Shown piece by piece: positions 1 through 11,337 of a stretch of DNA of 64,000 bases. Each line of letters begins with the position of its first letter. Position 1 is the first letter of the stretch. The translations under genes and the position numbers were made by a program. The stretch is from Anaspis maculata (taxonomy: Eukaryota; Arthropoda; Insecta; Coleoptera; Scraptiidae), in NCBI GenBank assembly GCA_949128115.1, contig OX421966.1, forward strand, positions 6,882,001 through 6,946,000, given 5' to 3'. The notes below the pieces were generated by a model that was not told the DNA's origin, did no database searches, and saw only the letters and a list, made by a program, of their open reading frames with translations.

Positions 1-27
1 TACGTACGTTACATACATACGTACGTT
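1..27. repeat. TACG simple repeat
   Basis: The window opens in a short, slightly interrupted run of TACG/TACA tetranucleotides. It is probably the end of a longer microsatellite cut by the window edge. The next 330 bases show no gene or recognisable element. Confidence 0.7.
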
Positions 28-359
28 GGATGAAAATTCTGGGGTAGACAAAATAAAACTTCATTTACGATACAAATGAAGGAGTCACCCTTCCCCTATA
101 AACAGTTTCTCCCAATTCATCGTCGTCATTCGGGCCATTGGCTTCTGCCGAAAAACCTTCCTTAAACCCACTAGGATAAGGACCTTTTTCCATCATAAGA
201 TTTATTGACTAGATCACAATTTTCTGTGAAACTCCAACGTCACAAATGGTGGACATTGATTGTGGATGTCACTTTGATTTAAAAAGAAATTAGGTATTAT
301 TGCTTCATCAAAAAAAAATCTCAGAAGTACGAATAAGTGATAAAATGTAGCGAAGGAAT

Positions 360-430
360 ATTTTTTGACTGCGCGACCAAACTTCCACTACGCGACCAAA
401 CTTTGTCACTGGGCGACCAATTGGTCGCCC
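360..430. repeat. Short tandem repeat ending in a 20-bp palindrome
   Basis: Three copies of a unit built around GCGACCAAACT follow each other at about 23-25 bp. The third runs into the perfect palindrome GGGCGACCAATTGGTCGCCC at 411-430. The function is unknown; it could be a protein-binding site or simply the end of an old repeat. Confidence 0.6.
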
Positions 431-651
431 ACTTTATATGTTATTTTATGCTCTGCTACATAACGGGTAAATTTTTTGCATCTCATATTGACATCGATCT
501 TATGTGAAAATTAACAGCATACCGAGCAGCATACCGAACATTTTATCGGACCGATGGCGATGCTGGGCGTCGCGACGTGCACAGTACTTTTTTTTCAGAA
601 ACCTACAACATTTCTATTTCAAACCGTTCAAAAGTTATCAACAAGAATATA

Positions 652-2218
652 CACTGGTGTGCAAAATTAACGCAACACCAAAATTTTGCCATAACTTTGA
701 AGTCGGTTTTTCTAAAACCATTCGTCTGATTTGAGAAATTCTTTTTTCGGGTGAAAGGCTGATTCCTCAAGAATAACAATGTGCAAGAAATAATTGGAAA
801 AATCAATAATGGCTATATACCGGGTGTGACATTGGTGTTGTGCTTTTTCCCATATTTTTGGAGCCTCGCATGGAGAGTACCAACCACAGTAAAAGATCAC
901 GATTTATGGCCAACTGTACTCTGGTTTTTGCTCAACATTCCTGTTTTTGTTTTATTTCATTATGTCAATTTTTGAGGAAGATACAATTCTTCTCCTTCCA
1001 TATCATGCTTTTTCTCATTTTGAGGGCTGGTCACTATTCAAGAGGAGGAATGGGGATGTGTCCATTGCTCTTGTAATTCTTGTCACAAAGTTGCACCGGA
1101 TGGTGCCCGCTTACAAATATCTTCATCCCCTCAATTTTAGGCCATGTACCGGGTCTGGCATCATTAGTGTGGATGCACAGCTACCTACTATGAAATACGC
1201 CATACGAGAAATTTCTTTAAATTCAGAAAAACCTCTTTATATTCCCCAAAACATGGATATTTGGGCAAAACAAAGAAAATGTCAAAAAAGAATAAAGGTA
1301 GGTACAGTATGCTTTGAATTGCCATTTTACACTTTTGCCGGTACTCTCTACGAAGGGCTTCTAAGATATCGAAAAGATCGACACTAATAATGTCACACCC
1401 GATACATAGCCTAAAAATGAGGGGATGAAGATTTTTGCAAGCGGGCACCATCCGGTGCAACTTTGTGACTAGAATTACAAGAGCAATGAACACATTCCTC
1501 CTCTTGAATAGTGACTAACCCTCAAAAAGAAAAAAAGCATGATGTGGAAAGAAAAAAATTGTATCTTCCTCAAAAACTGACATAATGAAATGAAACAAAA
1601 ACAGAAACGTTGAGAAAAAACCAAGGTACGGTTGGCCACGAATCGTGATTTTTCACTGTGGATGGTTTCCCCATGTGTAGCTTCTAAGATAAGGGAATAA
1701 ACAACACACCAATGTCACACCCGGTATATAACAAAAAGTGGGGAGGTACAGATTTTCGTGAGCGGGTACCATCCGGTGCAACTTTGTGACGAGAATTACT
1801 TGTGCAATGGACACATTCCTTCTATTGAATTCAGCCTAACCCCCAAAATGAGAAAAAGCATGATGTGGAAAGAAAAAAATTGTATCTTCCTTAAAAATTG
1901 ACATAATGTAATGAAACAAAACAGGAATGGGAAGAATTGACCAGGGTACAGTTGGCCATGAATCGTGATCTCTTACTGTCGCTGGTCCTCTCTATGCGAG
2001 GCTCCAAAAATATGGGAAAAAACACAACACCAATGTCACACCCGGTATATTGCCATTATTGACTTTTTCCGATTATTTCTTGCACATGGTTATTCTTGAG
2101 GAATCAACCTTTCACCCGAAAGTATCATTTCTCAAATCAGACGAATGGTTTTTTTTTAAAAAAACGACTTCAAAGTTATGGCAAAATTTTGGTGTTGCGT
2201 TAATTTTGCACGCCAGTG
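652..2218. mobile_element. TA-flanked foldback element, Tc1/mariner-like ends, no transposase
   Basis: The left end CACTGGTGTGCAAAATTAAC is matched in inverse at 2218 with one mismatch, and the match runs on for more than 50 bp. Both ends abut TA (650-651 and 2219-2220), the duplication expected for the Tc1/mariner superfamily. Inside, a block at about 800-1160 recurs in inverse at about 1395-1720 and again, in the same inverted sense, at about 1715-2045. The element is therefore one arm facing two tandem arms. ORFs inside it are by-products of the repeat and resemble no transposase. It is probably mobilised in trans. Confidence 0.8.
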
Positions 2219-2529
2219 TATGTTAGGAAAATTGCTAATTATTTTATATAGATACATTTCCAGTGACAGCTATTGAAAAAATATCGGTTGACTGCATGTT
2301 ATGTTACTACAGATTTTTGAAACATTTTGAGAAAAGACAGCCTGTTTTGAAGCTCAAAAAAAATTGTGAGAAATGATTGAAGCTTCAAAATTTTCCCTGG
2401 AGCATTTTTTTCATAAAATTTGTTTTTTGAACCTTGAAACAGAGCTGTCCGCTGTTTCACTTGAAAATGTTTTGAAAATCTGTAATAACAACGTTTGGTC
2501 CTCGGCCTGGTTCTTGACGTTGAATCACT

Positions 2530-3260
2530 AGCCCAGGCAAAACAGGTTTTAACCCAGGATAAATCAAGGAAAATCTGGAAATTTGAGGATCCCTTTAGAA
2601 TTTGATGGGGAACAACATACTTAAAGTCCCCATCTGTCCGAGGCTTGGCATTTTTTCTGTGGGAGGTCGAAGGTACAAGAAGTTACCATTTTTTGAATCG
2701 TTGTTTTTTTTTGTATTTTTTTCACTGGACCTTATATTTTTGAGGTCTAAGAGCCCAATGCAGTAAGGACCCAGAAAGTGTAATGCACCAGTGGCTTACC
2801 AGACGACTGCGAAGGGGCTGAGGTGCGGTTTTTCACAAAGCCGTATATAAGTATGAAATTTTGATAGAGACGTGTTTAAACTGGTTCCATCGAAAAAAAA
2901 AACATAATTTTTTCTTCTTGATATTGATGTTTTCTAGCTCTAGTTCTATCAGTGTCCAATGTAATCCCAACTATGATTTTGATTTAGATAGTTAGTTTGG
3001 GCTATTTCACACACAAATACCGTTCTCTGATTTCTTTTCCTGTTTTTACAAAGTCACGGAGTGATTTTGGTTCTTGAGATGTATCATGTCAAAGCTTGAT
3101 TTGACGAAACGTGCGATTGCACAAGAAAAATTGGTCTACGATCAGAATGTAGCTTTGAATTGGTACTTTAATCGCTTTCAGGCATGAAAATAGTTTCCTC
3201 CATCAAACAAAATCAGAGAGACCAAAATCGAGGCCGTATTTCAGTCATGACATCATTTTT
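2530..3260 (+). repeat. Interspersed repeat family A, copy 1 (one arm)
   Basis: Starting at GCCCAGGCAAAAC this block matches 25440 onward on the same strand and 5965-5640 on the other. Shared landmarks are the GGATCCCTT segment, a GAGGTCGAAGG-like segment and CACCAGTGGC. Its distal part (3040-3260) matches the inverted second arm of the 25.4-26.5 kb copy. This is a non-coding repeat of unknown class, probably half of a foldback element. Confidence 0.6.
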
Positions 3261-5639
3261 CCTCCGACAATTCCAGCTTTTGAAATTAAATTTCTACACG
3301 ATGGACGTTTTGGAACAAAATTGAGCTACATTTACAACCAATCGGATTTCGGCATAATAGGGTAGTGACCACTATCGAAAAATAGAAAAAAAAATCATAC
3401 TAATCGAATGTAGAGCCTTAAAAACAAGACTACGTTTTAGTCCCGTGGATTAGCGCCTAAACTGTGCATTTTGTGATAGAGCAAAGGGCTTCTGGATTTA
3501 CATTCTTGAGACTGAACTTGACAAATCCAGAAATGGCGCCAACGAGTTTGGTGTGGCAGGTGACCTCAGGAGCCATCCAGAGCTGTAAAAGAACCAAAAC
3601 CTTCCATGTTCCTCGAAGGCACCCAAATACATGATACTTCGATGCGCTGATACCCTATGGGGAGGAATTGACAAAATATGTCGATGCTAGTCACCTGAGG
3701 GGGCTGAGGAGAAGGCATTTTTGTCTTTGAATGAGATTTATGGTTTTCATCAATCCTGAACGAATTGTGACGTCAAAATGTCACGACTGCACCGGCAGCT
3801 CGCTGGGTTTGGGAGCAGGATCGTGGGTTCCGTGAGATGTTAAATAAATTTATATAAGGCGCCAATCGGGTCTTTTTGTGTATTTCTTTGGGGCACCCGA
3901 TTACCCTTCAAAGCCACGGTAGGCACACATGAAGCGCGACAAGTAGTTCCACCTGACGGAAAGTAGGTCTAATGTACCTCGTGAATCTGGCGTAAGCTGT
4001 CAACTATGAAATGTCAACGAATTTTTGAGGTTAATGGTACAATTTATTTCGGCGTGAATATTACAATTTAAAGGAAATAATTGCACGGAGCAAGAGTGCT
4101 AATGGAGGTCCAGGCCCTCTGACAGGTAACTATTTGTTCGAGCGTGAAGCCGCTATTGCCAAACGACAGTTACAGGTCTGGTCGATGGCAGGTTGTCTAC
4201 CGGAGAGGGCGAATGTCGCCGGTGCCCCCACGAGCCCTGGATGGCGAAAACAATGCTGTCGTTCACAGCTACACGTGGAGCCCCCCTATTGCCCTATGAA
4301 GCCTACCCCCAAGACACTCAAGGTTCCCACACTCTAGCCGACGGATTGACGGCTCCGGACTTACGTTCTACTGTAGTTCTACCTAACGTGCACGTTCGTA
4401 GCCTACGCATGTGAACACGGTATGTGTTCCGTTTCTGAGCTACAACCGTGTGGGTTACCGAGACTCTAATGAGCAGGACAACACGACAACAGGAACGGAC
4501 TCACCCTCGGAACCGCTACAAAGCCAATCCAGGAGCCCCCAAAGAGCGACCGAACGCTTCGCTGACGACGATGGGTGGTGACGCAACCTGGACGGTGATG
4601 GTGTTGTCGATTTTTGATTATTTCTTAACCCTCCTGTGACGCTACGTCGAGGTGAGATTCAGCGCCGATTCGTGACACGGCACTATACTTCTCTTGGCTG
4701 GACGGGCGGTCGAATAGCCATGGCAGGGAATGCGGCGGGATGCGACGATGGCCTCACAGTAACGTCCACCACGGGACGGCAACAAAATTACGGAGAAAAC
4801 GAAAAAGTGGGAAAACCTACCGAGACACTGGATTAAAGAAAAGGTGAACGAAGTGGCATCTGACATACCTCGACTGATGGTGGATAGGTCCCTTAGTGTG
4901 GAGATTGATACTCTTTAGTGGATGAGTCGAGGTTTTCCTTATAATGTAAAATAAATGAAAATAGATCTCCACACTCAAAATGGCTACTTCTTTTTCTGCC
5001 TCTTATCGCTTTTCTAATCCCACTTCAAAAGTCCACAATTGACCGCGCATTCCCAATACCTCTCACTAGTGGCCGAAACCTCCATACACGCCCTCTGTGA
5101 CCAAAGTCCAGAGGAACCCATGTAAACACCGGTTTGCAAAATTCGTACCGTCACAGAATATAAAGAAGTTTGGTGTCATTTTTGACTAAAATCGACGTTC
5201 TGAGTTCGAATAGAGTGTTGAAATTACGTTAGAAACATGTTTGAACAAGTTTAGGTGAAAAAACACGCTTTTTTCATATTTAACTTCAACCTCATGGTTT
5301 TCACTCCTCACCACAGGTATTCCATTAATTCTTGCATATTCAGTAACTTTCAACTTTTTTTCGATTGAAAAAGATGCATTAGATATGCTTCTCATCTTTA
5401 CAAGCTCATAGAAGTGTCTGGTCGCGAGGGCGGTTTTGCGTGAACACGGCACCTGTAAGTGACGCATGCTTCACTTTAAAAATGTGTTGCGTCATAAATA
5501 AAGGCTCTATTGTACGGTTTTCAACTTTGTTTTGCAGAGGAAGAATTGTTCCTCCTTATAAAAGCAACAAACATGATATCGAAGCTGTATCGCATGCACA
5601 ATATGACTTTTCGTGCTTCTATCCACACGGTTTACCATA
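3261..5639. other. Intergenic stretch with a GC-rich block and no recognised gene
   Basis: No gene could be recognised. The part from 4080 to 4870 is clearly richer in G and C than its surroundings and has short overlapping ORFs (4134-4337, 4193-4414, 4448-4639, 4636-4836), none with a recognisable domain. A TATATAAGG box at about 3852 lies upstream of this block. The block could be a non-autonomous retroelement, but no LTR pair, tail or target duplication was found. The stretch from 5170 to 5640 is AT-rich and uninformative. Confidence 0.4.
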
Positions 5640-5965
5640 CGACCCGGTGAAAACTCGCACCTCGCCCCTTCGCAGTCGTCTGGTACGCCACTGGTGCATC
5701 ACAATTTCTAGGAACTTATTGCATTGGGTTCTTTGACCTTGAAAATATAAGGTTCAGTAAAAAAGTATAAAAAAGCAACGCTTTCAAAAATGATCATTCC
5801 TTGTACCTTCGACCTCCCACACAAAAAAAAAATGCCAAGCTTCGGACAGATAGAGACTTTTAGTATGTTGTTCCCCATCAAATTCTGAAGGGATCCTCAA
5901 ATTTTCAGATTTTCCTTAATTTATTCCGGGTTTCATCGGAATTACGCATTTCTTGCCTGGACTAC
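5640..5965 (-). repeat. Interspersed repeat family A, copy 2
   Basis: The block matches 2530-2850 in inverse orientation, including the CAGTCGTCTGGTACGCCACT segment and the GGGATCCTCAAATTTTC segment. It ends about 70 bases upstream of the first protease exon, so it lies within or just before that gene's first visible intron. Confidence 0.6.
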
Positions 5966-6036
5966 ACCCTGTCCTGTACATACCTTCTCCGAATGATTCG
6001 TTCGATAATAATTGAATGATAAAATTTTATTTCTAG

Positions 6037-7828
6037 GTGACAAATGCACAATTAAATCGGATGGATCTCCAGGCGAATGCAAGGTACTCAACAAATGCCC
6101 GGAGGCCCTGAGAGCTTTGCAAGTTTCAAACCGATCGAAATTTCCTCAGACTTGTGGATTTCAAGGTACAGAACCGATTGTGTGTTGTCCTTCTCCCGTG
6201 GCTTCACGATCACAACAGCGCGTACCCGGGGAAATCAGCAAAGCCAGTGTGTAGAAAAACTGAATATTCGAAATTGAGAGAGGAGCCGTACAACTGTCGT
6301 CTTTTTCAGAATGTAAGGAATACGTCAAGCACATATACAGCAAACGGGTGAGACCCATCTTAACCCCCGGAGCACCTCTGACAACCACAAGAAACGAATG
6401 TGGATTCAAGGTCGTGGAATTAATTGTGGGAGGCGCGAAGGCCAAAAAGAAAGAATTGCCACACATGGTGAATAGCGAATAGATTATTCAATAACTATAG
6501 TGCATTTCATTTGATAGCGCAATATCGTGTGATCAAATGAATTCTTATTTTAGGTAGGCTGTGGCCTGGTCAAATTCAGGGGTGCCAAGCTGCGTTCGGC
6601 CAGGCGACAGCCTACCTTAAATAAGAATTCATTTGATCACACGATAGATGACGTGCACAGCTGTGGGCTCTTGTCCACCCCTGCGACGCCCGTGACGTGC
6701 GCGCACCCTGAGGCGCTTTCGCTTTGCCAGCAAGAGCTGCTCGGGGTATATCACTAGACAAAGAAAGTAGATCCAGCTGAGTCGTGATTGGTATATGTAT
6801 CCACTTTCTCTATCTAGTGATCTACCCGGAGCAGCTCCTGGCGCAAAACGAAAGCCAAGTGCGTCAGCCGTAGCAAGGTTTAGGCACAGGTTTAGGCATA
6901 GATACCGGCGTCGCAGGGATGGGCAAGGACCATCTACCATCTACTTTACTCTTGAACGAAATGGACTATAACTGCAACATTTCAGGCTATAATCGGATTT
7001 GAACCAAGTCCGGGTAATATACAGTGGAGATGCGGAGGATCCCTCATAAGCGAATCGTACATCATGACGGCTGGTCACTGCTTAACATCTAGGGAATTGT
7101 AAACCGAATTTTGCGAGTCTCACGCATCGTTACACACAAAATTTTACCATTTCAGTGGCGACAGCAAGTACGCAAGGATCGGCTTGACGAACCTGAACGA
7201 AAACAGCAGACGCATCCAGAAACTCAACGTAGCGGAACGCATACCGCATCCAGAATACAGGCCTTCGTCTTGCTACAACGACATAGGTCTTTTGAAGTTG
7301 GAAAAAAACGCCGACCTGAATCCGTTCGCCAGACCGGCGTGTCTCTTCACCGGATCTCGCATCCCAACAATGCGTGCCATAGCTTCCGGCTGGGGCAAGA
7401 TGGACTACGCGGGCGAAGGAAGCGACGACCTTCTCAAAGTCACGCTGGAGTTCTTCGACCAGACCAGCTGCAACTATTCGTATCGCGGAGAAATAGACAG
7501 GAAGCTGAAGAAGGGAGTCGTTGAAGAAATTCAGGTTTGCGCCGGTGCCAAGGGCGAGGATGAAGAAAAGGATACTTGTCAGGTAATGCCAATTTATACC
7601 GTCGGCTCCGTCCGTGATGTCTTTGGTTGAACTGCTTGCGCATTTTTGCAGGGCGACTCCGGCGGTCCGTTACAAATATTCCATCCTGAAGATGATGAGG
7701 TGAAATGCATGTACGACATTGTGGGAATCACATCGATTGGAAAAGCGTGCGGAATTGGCGGGATACCTGGAATTTACACCAGAGTTTCGAGATACATCAA
7801 GTGGATCGAGGATATTGTCTGGCCATGA
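6037..7828 (+). CDS. CLIP-domain serine protease (CLIPC/snake-like), 5' exon missing
   Basis: Five exons can be read: 6037-6246, 6310-6467, 6986-7098, 7156-7582 and 7652-7828 (stop TGA). All have AG/GT borders and compatible phases (1, 0, 2, 0 between them). Exon 1 encodes a six-cysteine clip domain from DKC to VCCP. Exon 2 carries the linker cysteine (NECGF) and the activation site EL/IVGG. Exons 3-5 give the trypsin-fold domain with TAGHC (His), NDIGLL (Asp) and GDSGGP (Ser). The Asp six residues before the Ser predicts trypsin-like specificity. Leu before IVGG is typical of CLIPC enzymes (snake, Manduca HP6 and HP21), which act in haemolymph cascades upstream of Toll or prophenoloxidase activation. 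An upstream exon with the signal peptide must exist, because exon 1 starts in phase 1. The third intron holds two hairpin repeats. Confidence 0.9.
6524..6645. repeat. Near-perfect hairpin MITE in the protease intron
   Basis: Arms of about 46 bp begin ATCGTGTGATCAAATGAATT at 6524 and match in inverse up to 6645 with only about two mismatches. They surround a loop of about 30 bases. The near identity of the arms suggests recent insertion or conversion. It lies between the IVGG exon and the active-site His exon. Confidence 0.8.
6669..6926. repeat. Second, longer hairpin repeat in the same intron
   Basis: Inverted arms of about 100 bp are imperfect. CCCTGCGACGCC near 6678 pairs with GGCGTCGCAGGG near 6907, and GAGCTGCTCGGGGTA near 6734 pairs with a TACCCGGAGCAGCTC segment near 6825. 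The centre is near 6790. It is probably another non-autonomous foldback element. Confidence 0.7.
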
Positions 7829-8040
7829 TTGTATTTATTTTACGAAATAATATAGAATAATAAGTTATTATTCAAAAGTTGCATTTAATTAAATCATTCA
7901 CTTCGAGCGCTGACTTATAAATTGTGATAGAACTGACACCAGAACGAAAATTTCCCAGGGGGCTTATCTGACGTCAGGGTGCGTTTTGCAATGGCAAACC
8001 CTTATTGAGCCTTTGTTAGCTTCTAAACAACTCTGGGCCC
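7829..8040. other. 3' flank of the protease gene
   Basis: This is AT-rich sequence after the protease stop codon. No canonical AATAAA was seen close to the stop; AAATAATATAG and AATAATAAG runs near 7845-7862 may serve. Nothing else is recognised. Confidence 0.3.
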
Positions 8041-8329
8041 CTATCACGATGAGTAGAATACTACGATCGTGACGTCACGTTGCGTAGCAACATTTCTCTG
8101 ATACGCTGCTGCTGCTAGGTAAACTGCATAATCAACATACAAAAGATACTGTCATGGAAAAATATGGAGATTTGTTTTTGGGAATAGGAGAAATGAATCC
8201 ACCCTATCACATTAATTCAATTCCAAACGCACAACCGGTGATCACCCCAATAAAAAAAGAATCATTTGCTTCACTTGACCCTCTCGAAAAGGCGCTAAAT
8301 AATTTAAAAAAAGTAAAGTAATAGAAAAA

Positions 8330-9256
8330 GCTAAAAGACCGAGTGATTGGGTAAATACATTGATACTTGTCAAAAAGCCCGACAATTCATTGAGGATCTG
8401 CCTTGATCCGTTTCATCTGAACAAATCAATTAAGAGAGAACACAGCAGATTATCAACTTTTGAAGAAATAACAAGTCGTATGTCCGGAGCTGGAATTTTT
8501 AGTAAATTAGATGCAAATCAAGCGTTCCATCAATAACCGCTCGATGAAGAAAGTTCAAATCTCTGCACATTCGGTACACCTTTTGGAAGGTACAAGTACA
8601 AAAGGTTACCCTATGGTATCACTTGTTCGCCCGAAATGTTCAATGAAAGGTTCAAAAGCATTTTTAATTGCAATAATGTAGGAGTGTACATCGATGACAT
8701 TATTATTTGGGCAAAAGATCAAAAAGAACATGACGAAATTCTTGAAAAAGTATTGAATTCAGCCAGAAAGCATGGAGTCAAATTCAATCTAGCAAAATGC
8801 CAAATTGCGGTTGATGAAATTAAATTTATGGGACACATCATAAATGAGAAAGTTCAGCGTTTGATCGGTGTTGTAAATTATGTAAATAAATACATTTCAA
8901 ACTATTCAATAGAAACACAGGCACTGGGAGATCTTTTGAAAAAAGATACACACTTCAGTTGGGAAGAACCTCAAATACAAGCTTTTGAAAAAATTAAGAA
9001 AAAATTAACTCAAAGTCCTGTTTTACAGTTTTTTAATCCCAAGAAAAATATATCACGGTGTCAGTAGATGCAAGTCAAAACGGCGTAGGTGCATGCCTAC
9101 TACAAGAAAACAAACCAGTCTGCTATTCATCAAAATCATTCACAGAAACACAGAAATTATATTCCCAGATAGAAAAAGAAATGTTTGCGGTTTTATACGG
9201 GTTGCAAAAATTTCACGATTATGTTTTTGGAAGACAAGTCATAGTAGAAAGTGACC
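8330..9256 (+). pseudogene. Gypsy-type reverse transcriptase and start of RNase H (broken)
   Basis: Translation shows the RT landmarks LPYG and YIDDII, followed by an RNase H start (VSVDASQNGVGA). There is an in-frame stop after FHQ near 8536. About 25 residues appear to be missing after GHIINEKV near 8850, and a frameshift lies near 9056. The reading is cut at VESD by the solo LTR inserted at 9257. The stretch before 8330 may be the end of the upstream protease-RT linker. Confidence 0.85.
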
Positions 9257-11337
9257 TGTGATGTACCTAGGTCTTGGCACCACTTCTGTAGTGTAACGTC
9301 GTTTATCCTGGTCACGGCACCATTCTGTAGTGTATCCAGGTCACGGGACCATTCTGTAATGTATCCTGGTTGATGGCACCACTTCTGTAGTGTAACCTCC
9401 TTCTCGATGTTGGCGGTGATCGTCGTTATCTCTTCCCTTCTTGACGTTGTTTACCTTTTTACCTACGTTGTGTGGTTGAGTTCTTACTCGAGATGAGAAT
9501 GTGTAGTTTGGGATGGAGTTTGATTCTTGAATGAAACGCGAATGAAATGCAAGCAAAATGAATGTTTATTGAAAATCTATGACAAAGTTTTCAATGAATT
9601 TGTTTCTTTTCTCAAAATACCTAACAACAAGGAATTGACAGTGATAGCAATGACAAAACAAGAATAAAGAACAGAAAAACACAAACAAATGAAACAAGAG
9701 AAATCATTACAAATTATTCAGACAATGCAAGAATTTACAACAATGAAATGAACACAAAATCAGATTAACAGAACAAAACAAGAAATCTTGAAACATGGCA
9801 AACTGTCAATTTGATCGCAAAGGAAAAGTGACGTATTCGCTGACAGGCACACATGGGAAGAACACGTCAAAGAAACCCCTGCGTATAGCCTGGTTGATTG
9901 CTGAAAGAATCCCTTCCCAAATGATCTGAATAAAAGTCAAGTGTGAATGAGTCATGGTGAAATGACAGAGAAGTCACTCCAGTAATGCATTGATCAAGTC
10001 AGCGTGAATCGGTGCTTGAACGTTTGCTTCGTTTACAAGTTACTTACGTAACAACAAAAGGAAACTCCCTCGCTTACGCTTTGAACGCTGAGCAATTCAT
10101 TTTACACTTTACAAACAGAAGAAGTCAAATCAATAGATGAATAAACAATAAAAAACGATCGGTAAACAAGTAGATAAATCAGACAGAAACAAATGATTGG
10201 TAAACAAGTGAATAAATCAGCAAGAAACAAATGATCAGTAAACGAGTGAATAAATCAGCAAGAAACAAACTGTGAACAAGTGAATAAATCAGCAAGAAAC
10301 AAATGATAAGTAATGGTGTAGGTAAATAAACAAGAAACAAATAAGAGATAAACAGGTAGATGAACAAACAAGAAACAGGAAAGAGGTAAACAAGTAGAGA
10401 AGCTGAAGCCGGTCACACTCTCCGCGAGCAAACGGAAGAAAGAAGCATCCACAATGCTTCGCTCGAAACTCCCCAGAAGCCACCCATCAAAAACCCCACA
10501 GATACACACAGACATTCAAAACAGAACAATGGTTAGTAAACAGTAATCACATACAAGTAAATAACAGTAAATACAAGAAAATCGACTCGAGCCAACCCGC
10601 GCCCCTCTCTTCGTCGCCCCACATAATTTCCCCCCAAATAAGAAAGGTTAGTAGACTCAACAAGGCAGACTCACACAAGTGGAGGACCCCCCCCAGGACA
10701 CGGAGGAGCGTGCAAGTCTTTCCCTCCCTCCCCCACTCCCATGTACAACCCGACAATGAACAACGAAATGAGAATGAATCACCAAAAGTGATGTTCTTTA
10801 CTTACGAAGTACGCGCGATAGCGCGGCCCTGAGGTCACGTCATGAGTGCGTAAAAAGCACACCCACTTTGGATTTACGGCTTTTGCCGTCAATATTGAGA
10901 TCCTTTGGGAGTAGATGAATGACACAAAATTCAAAGCAGTGCGAAGCACCTTAATTCCCAAGGGGAAAAACTGCGGGTTATGCAAGCCAGTTGAAAACAA
11001 AGAGAACAAAGAATGTCGTGTTATTTAAAATAATTTCGCGGACAAAATAGGTATCGAAATGCATGATTTGGTGAGTGGGTGGAAGCCAAAATTACGGTAC
11101 AATAATCAAAGAAAGACCGACCTTAGAGTTGTAAAAACCACGCACTCTTGATGCACTGGAACGTTGACGTCTTCGTCACAACAGCTGACCCTCTTCTCTG
11201 TCTGCCCGCGGCTGCTCCTCGCCCGGCTCGCCTAGCGCAGCGCCATCTCCCTTTCCCTTCGGCAAACACCACGAACGTCAACGACCGTACCTACTTCAGG
11301 TACCAACGTATAAACAAAACAAAGTGGGAATATCACG
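9257..11337 (-). mobile_element. 2.08-kb solo LTR, minus orientation, with 4-bp target duplication
   Basis: The insert is bracketed by GACC at 9253-9256 and 11338-11341. Removing it rejoins the RNase H reading frame at VESD-HKPL, so the borders are firm. On the minus strand it starts CGTGAT and ends ATCACA, close to a TGTGAT...ATCACA terminal pair with one changed first base. Parts recur at 27485-30037 (minus) and near 44240-45224 (plus). A GGTGCCGTGACC-like motif inside resembles the start of BEL/Pao internal regions, so a BEL/Pao origin is suspected. No coding sequence lies within. Confidence 0.75.
9276..9400 (-). repeat. Four tandem copies of a primer-site-like motif inside the LTR
   Basis: On the minus strand a unit of the form TACAGAAGTGGTGCCGTGACC recurs with variation; on + its GGCACC/GGGACC anchor falls at 9276, 9316, 9345 and 9375. 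Spacing is about 30-40 bp. It looks like repeated duplication of the LTR end that adjoins the primer-binding region. Confidence 0.6.

Noticed and set aside
947..1387. 146-residue ORF on + and 101-residue ORF on - near 1188-1493
   Set aside because: They lie in the arms of the 652-2218 foldback and are mirror readings of the same repeat; no domain is present.
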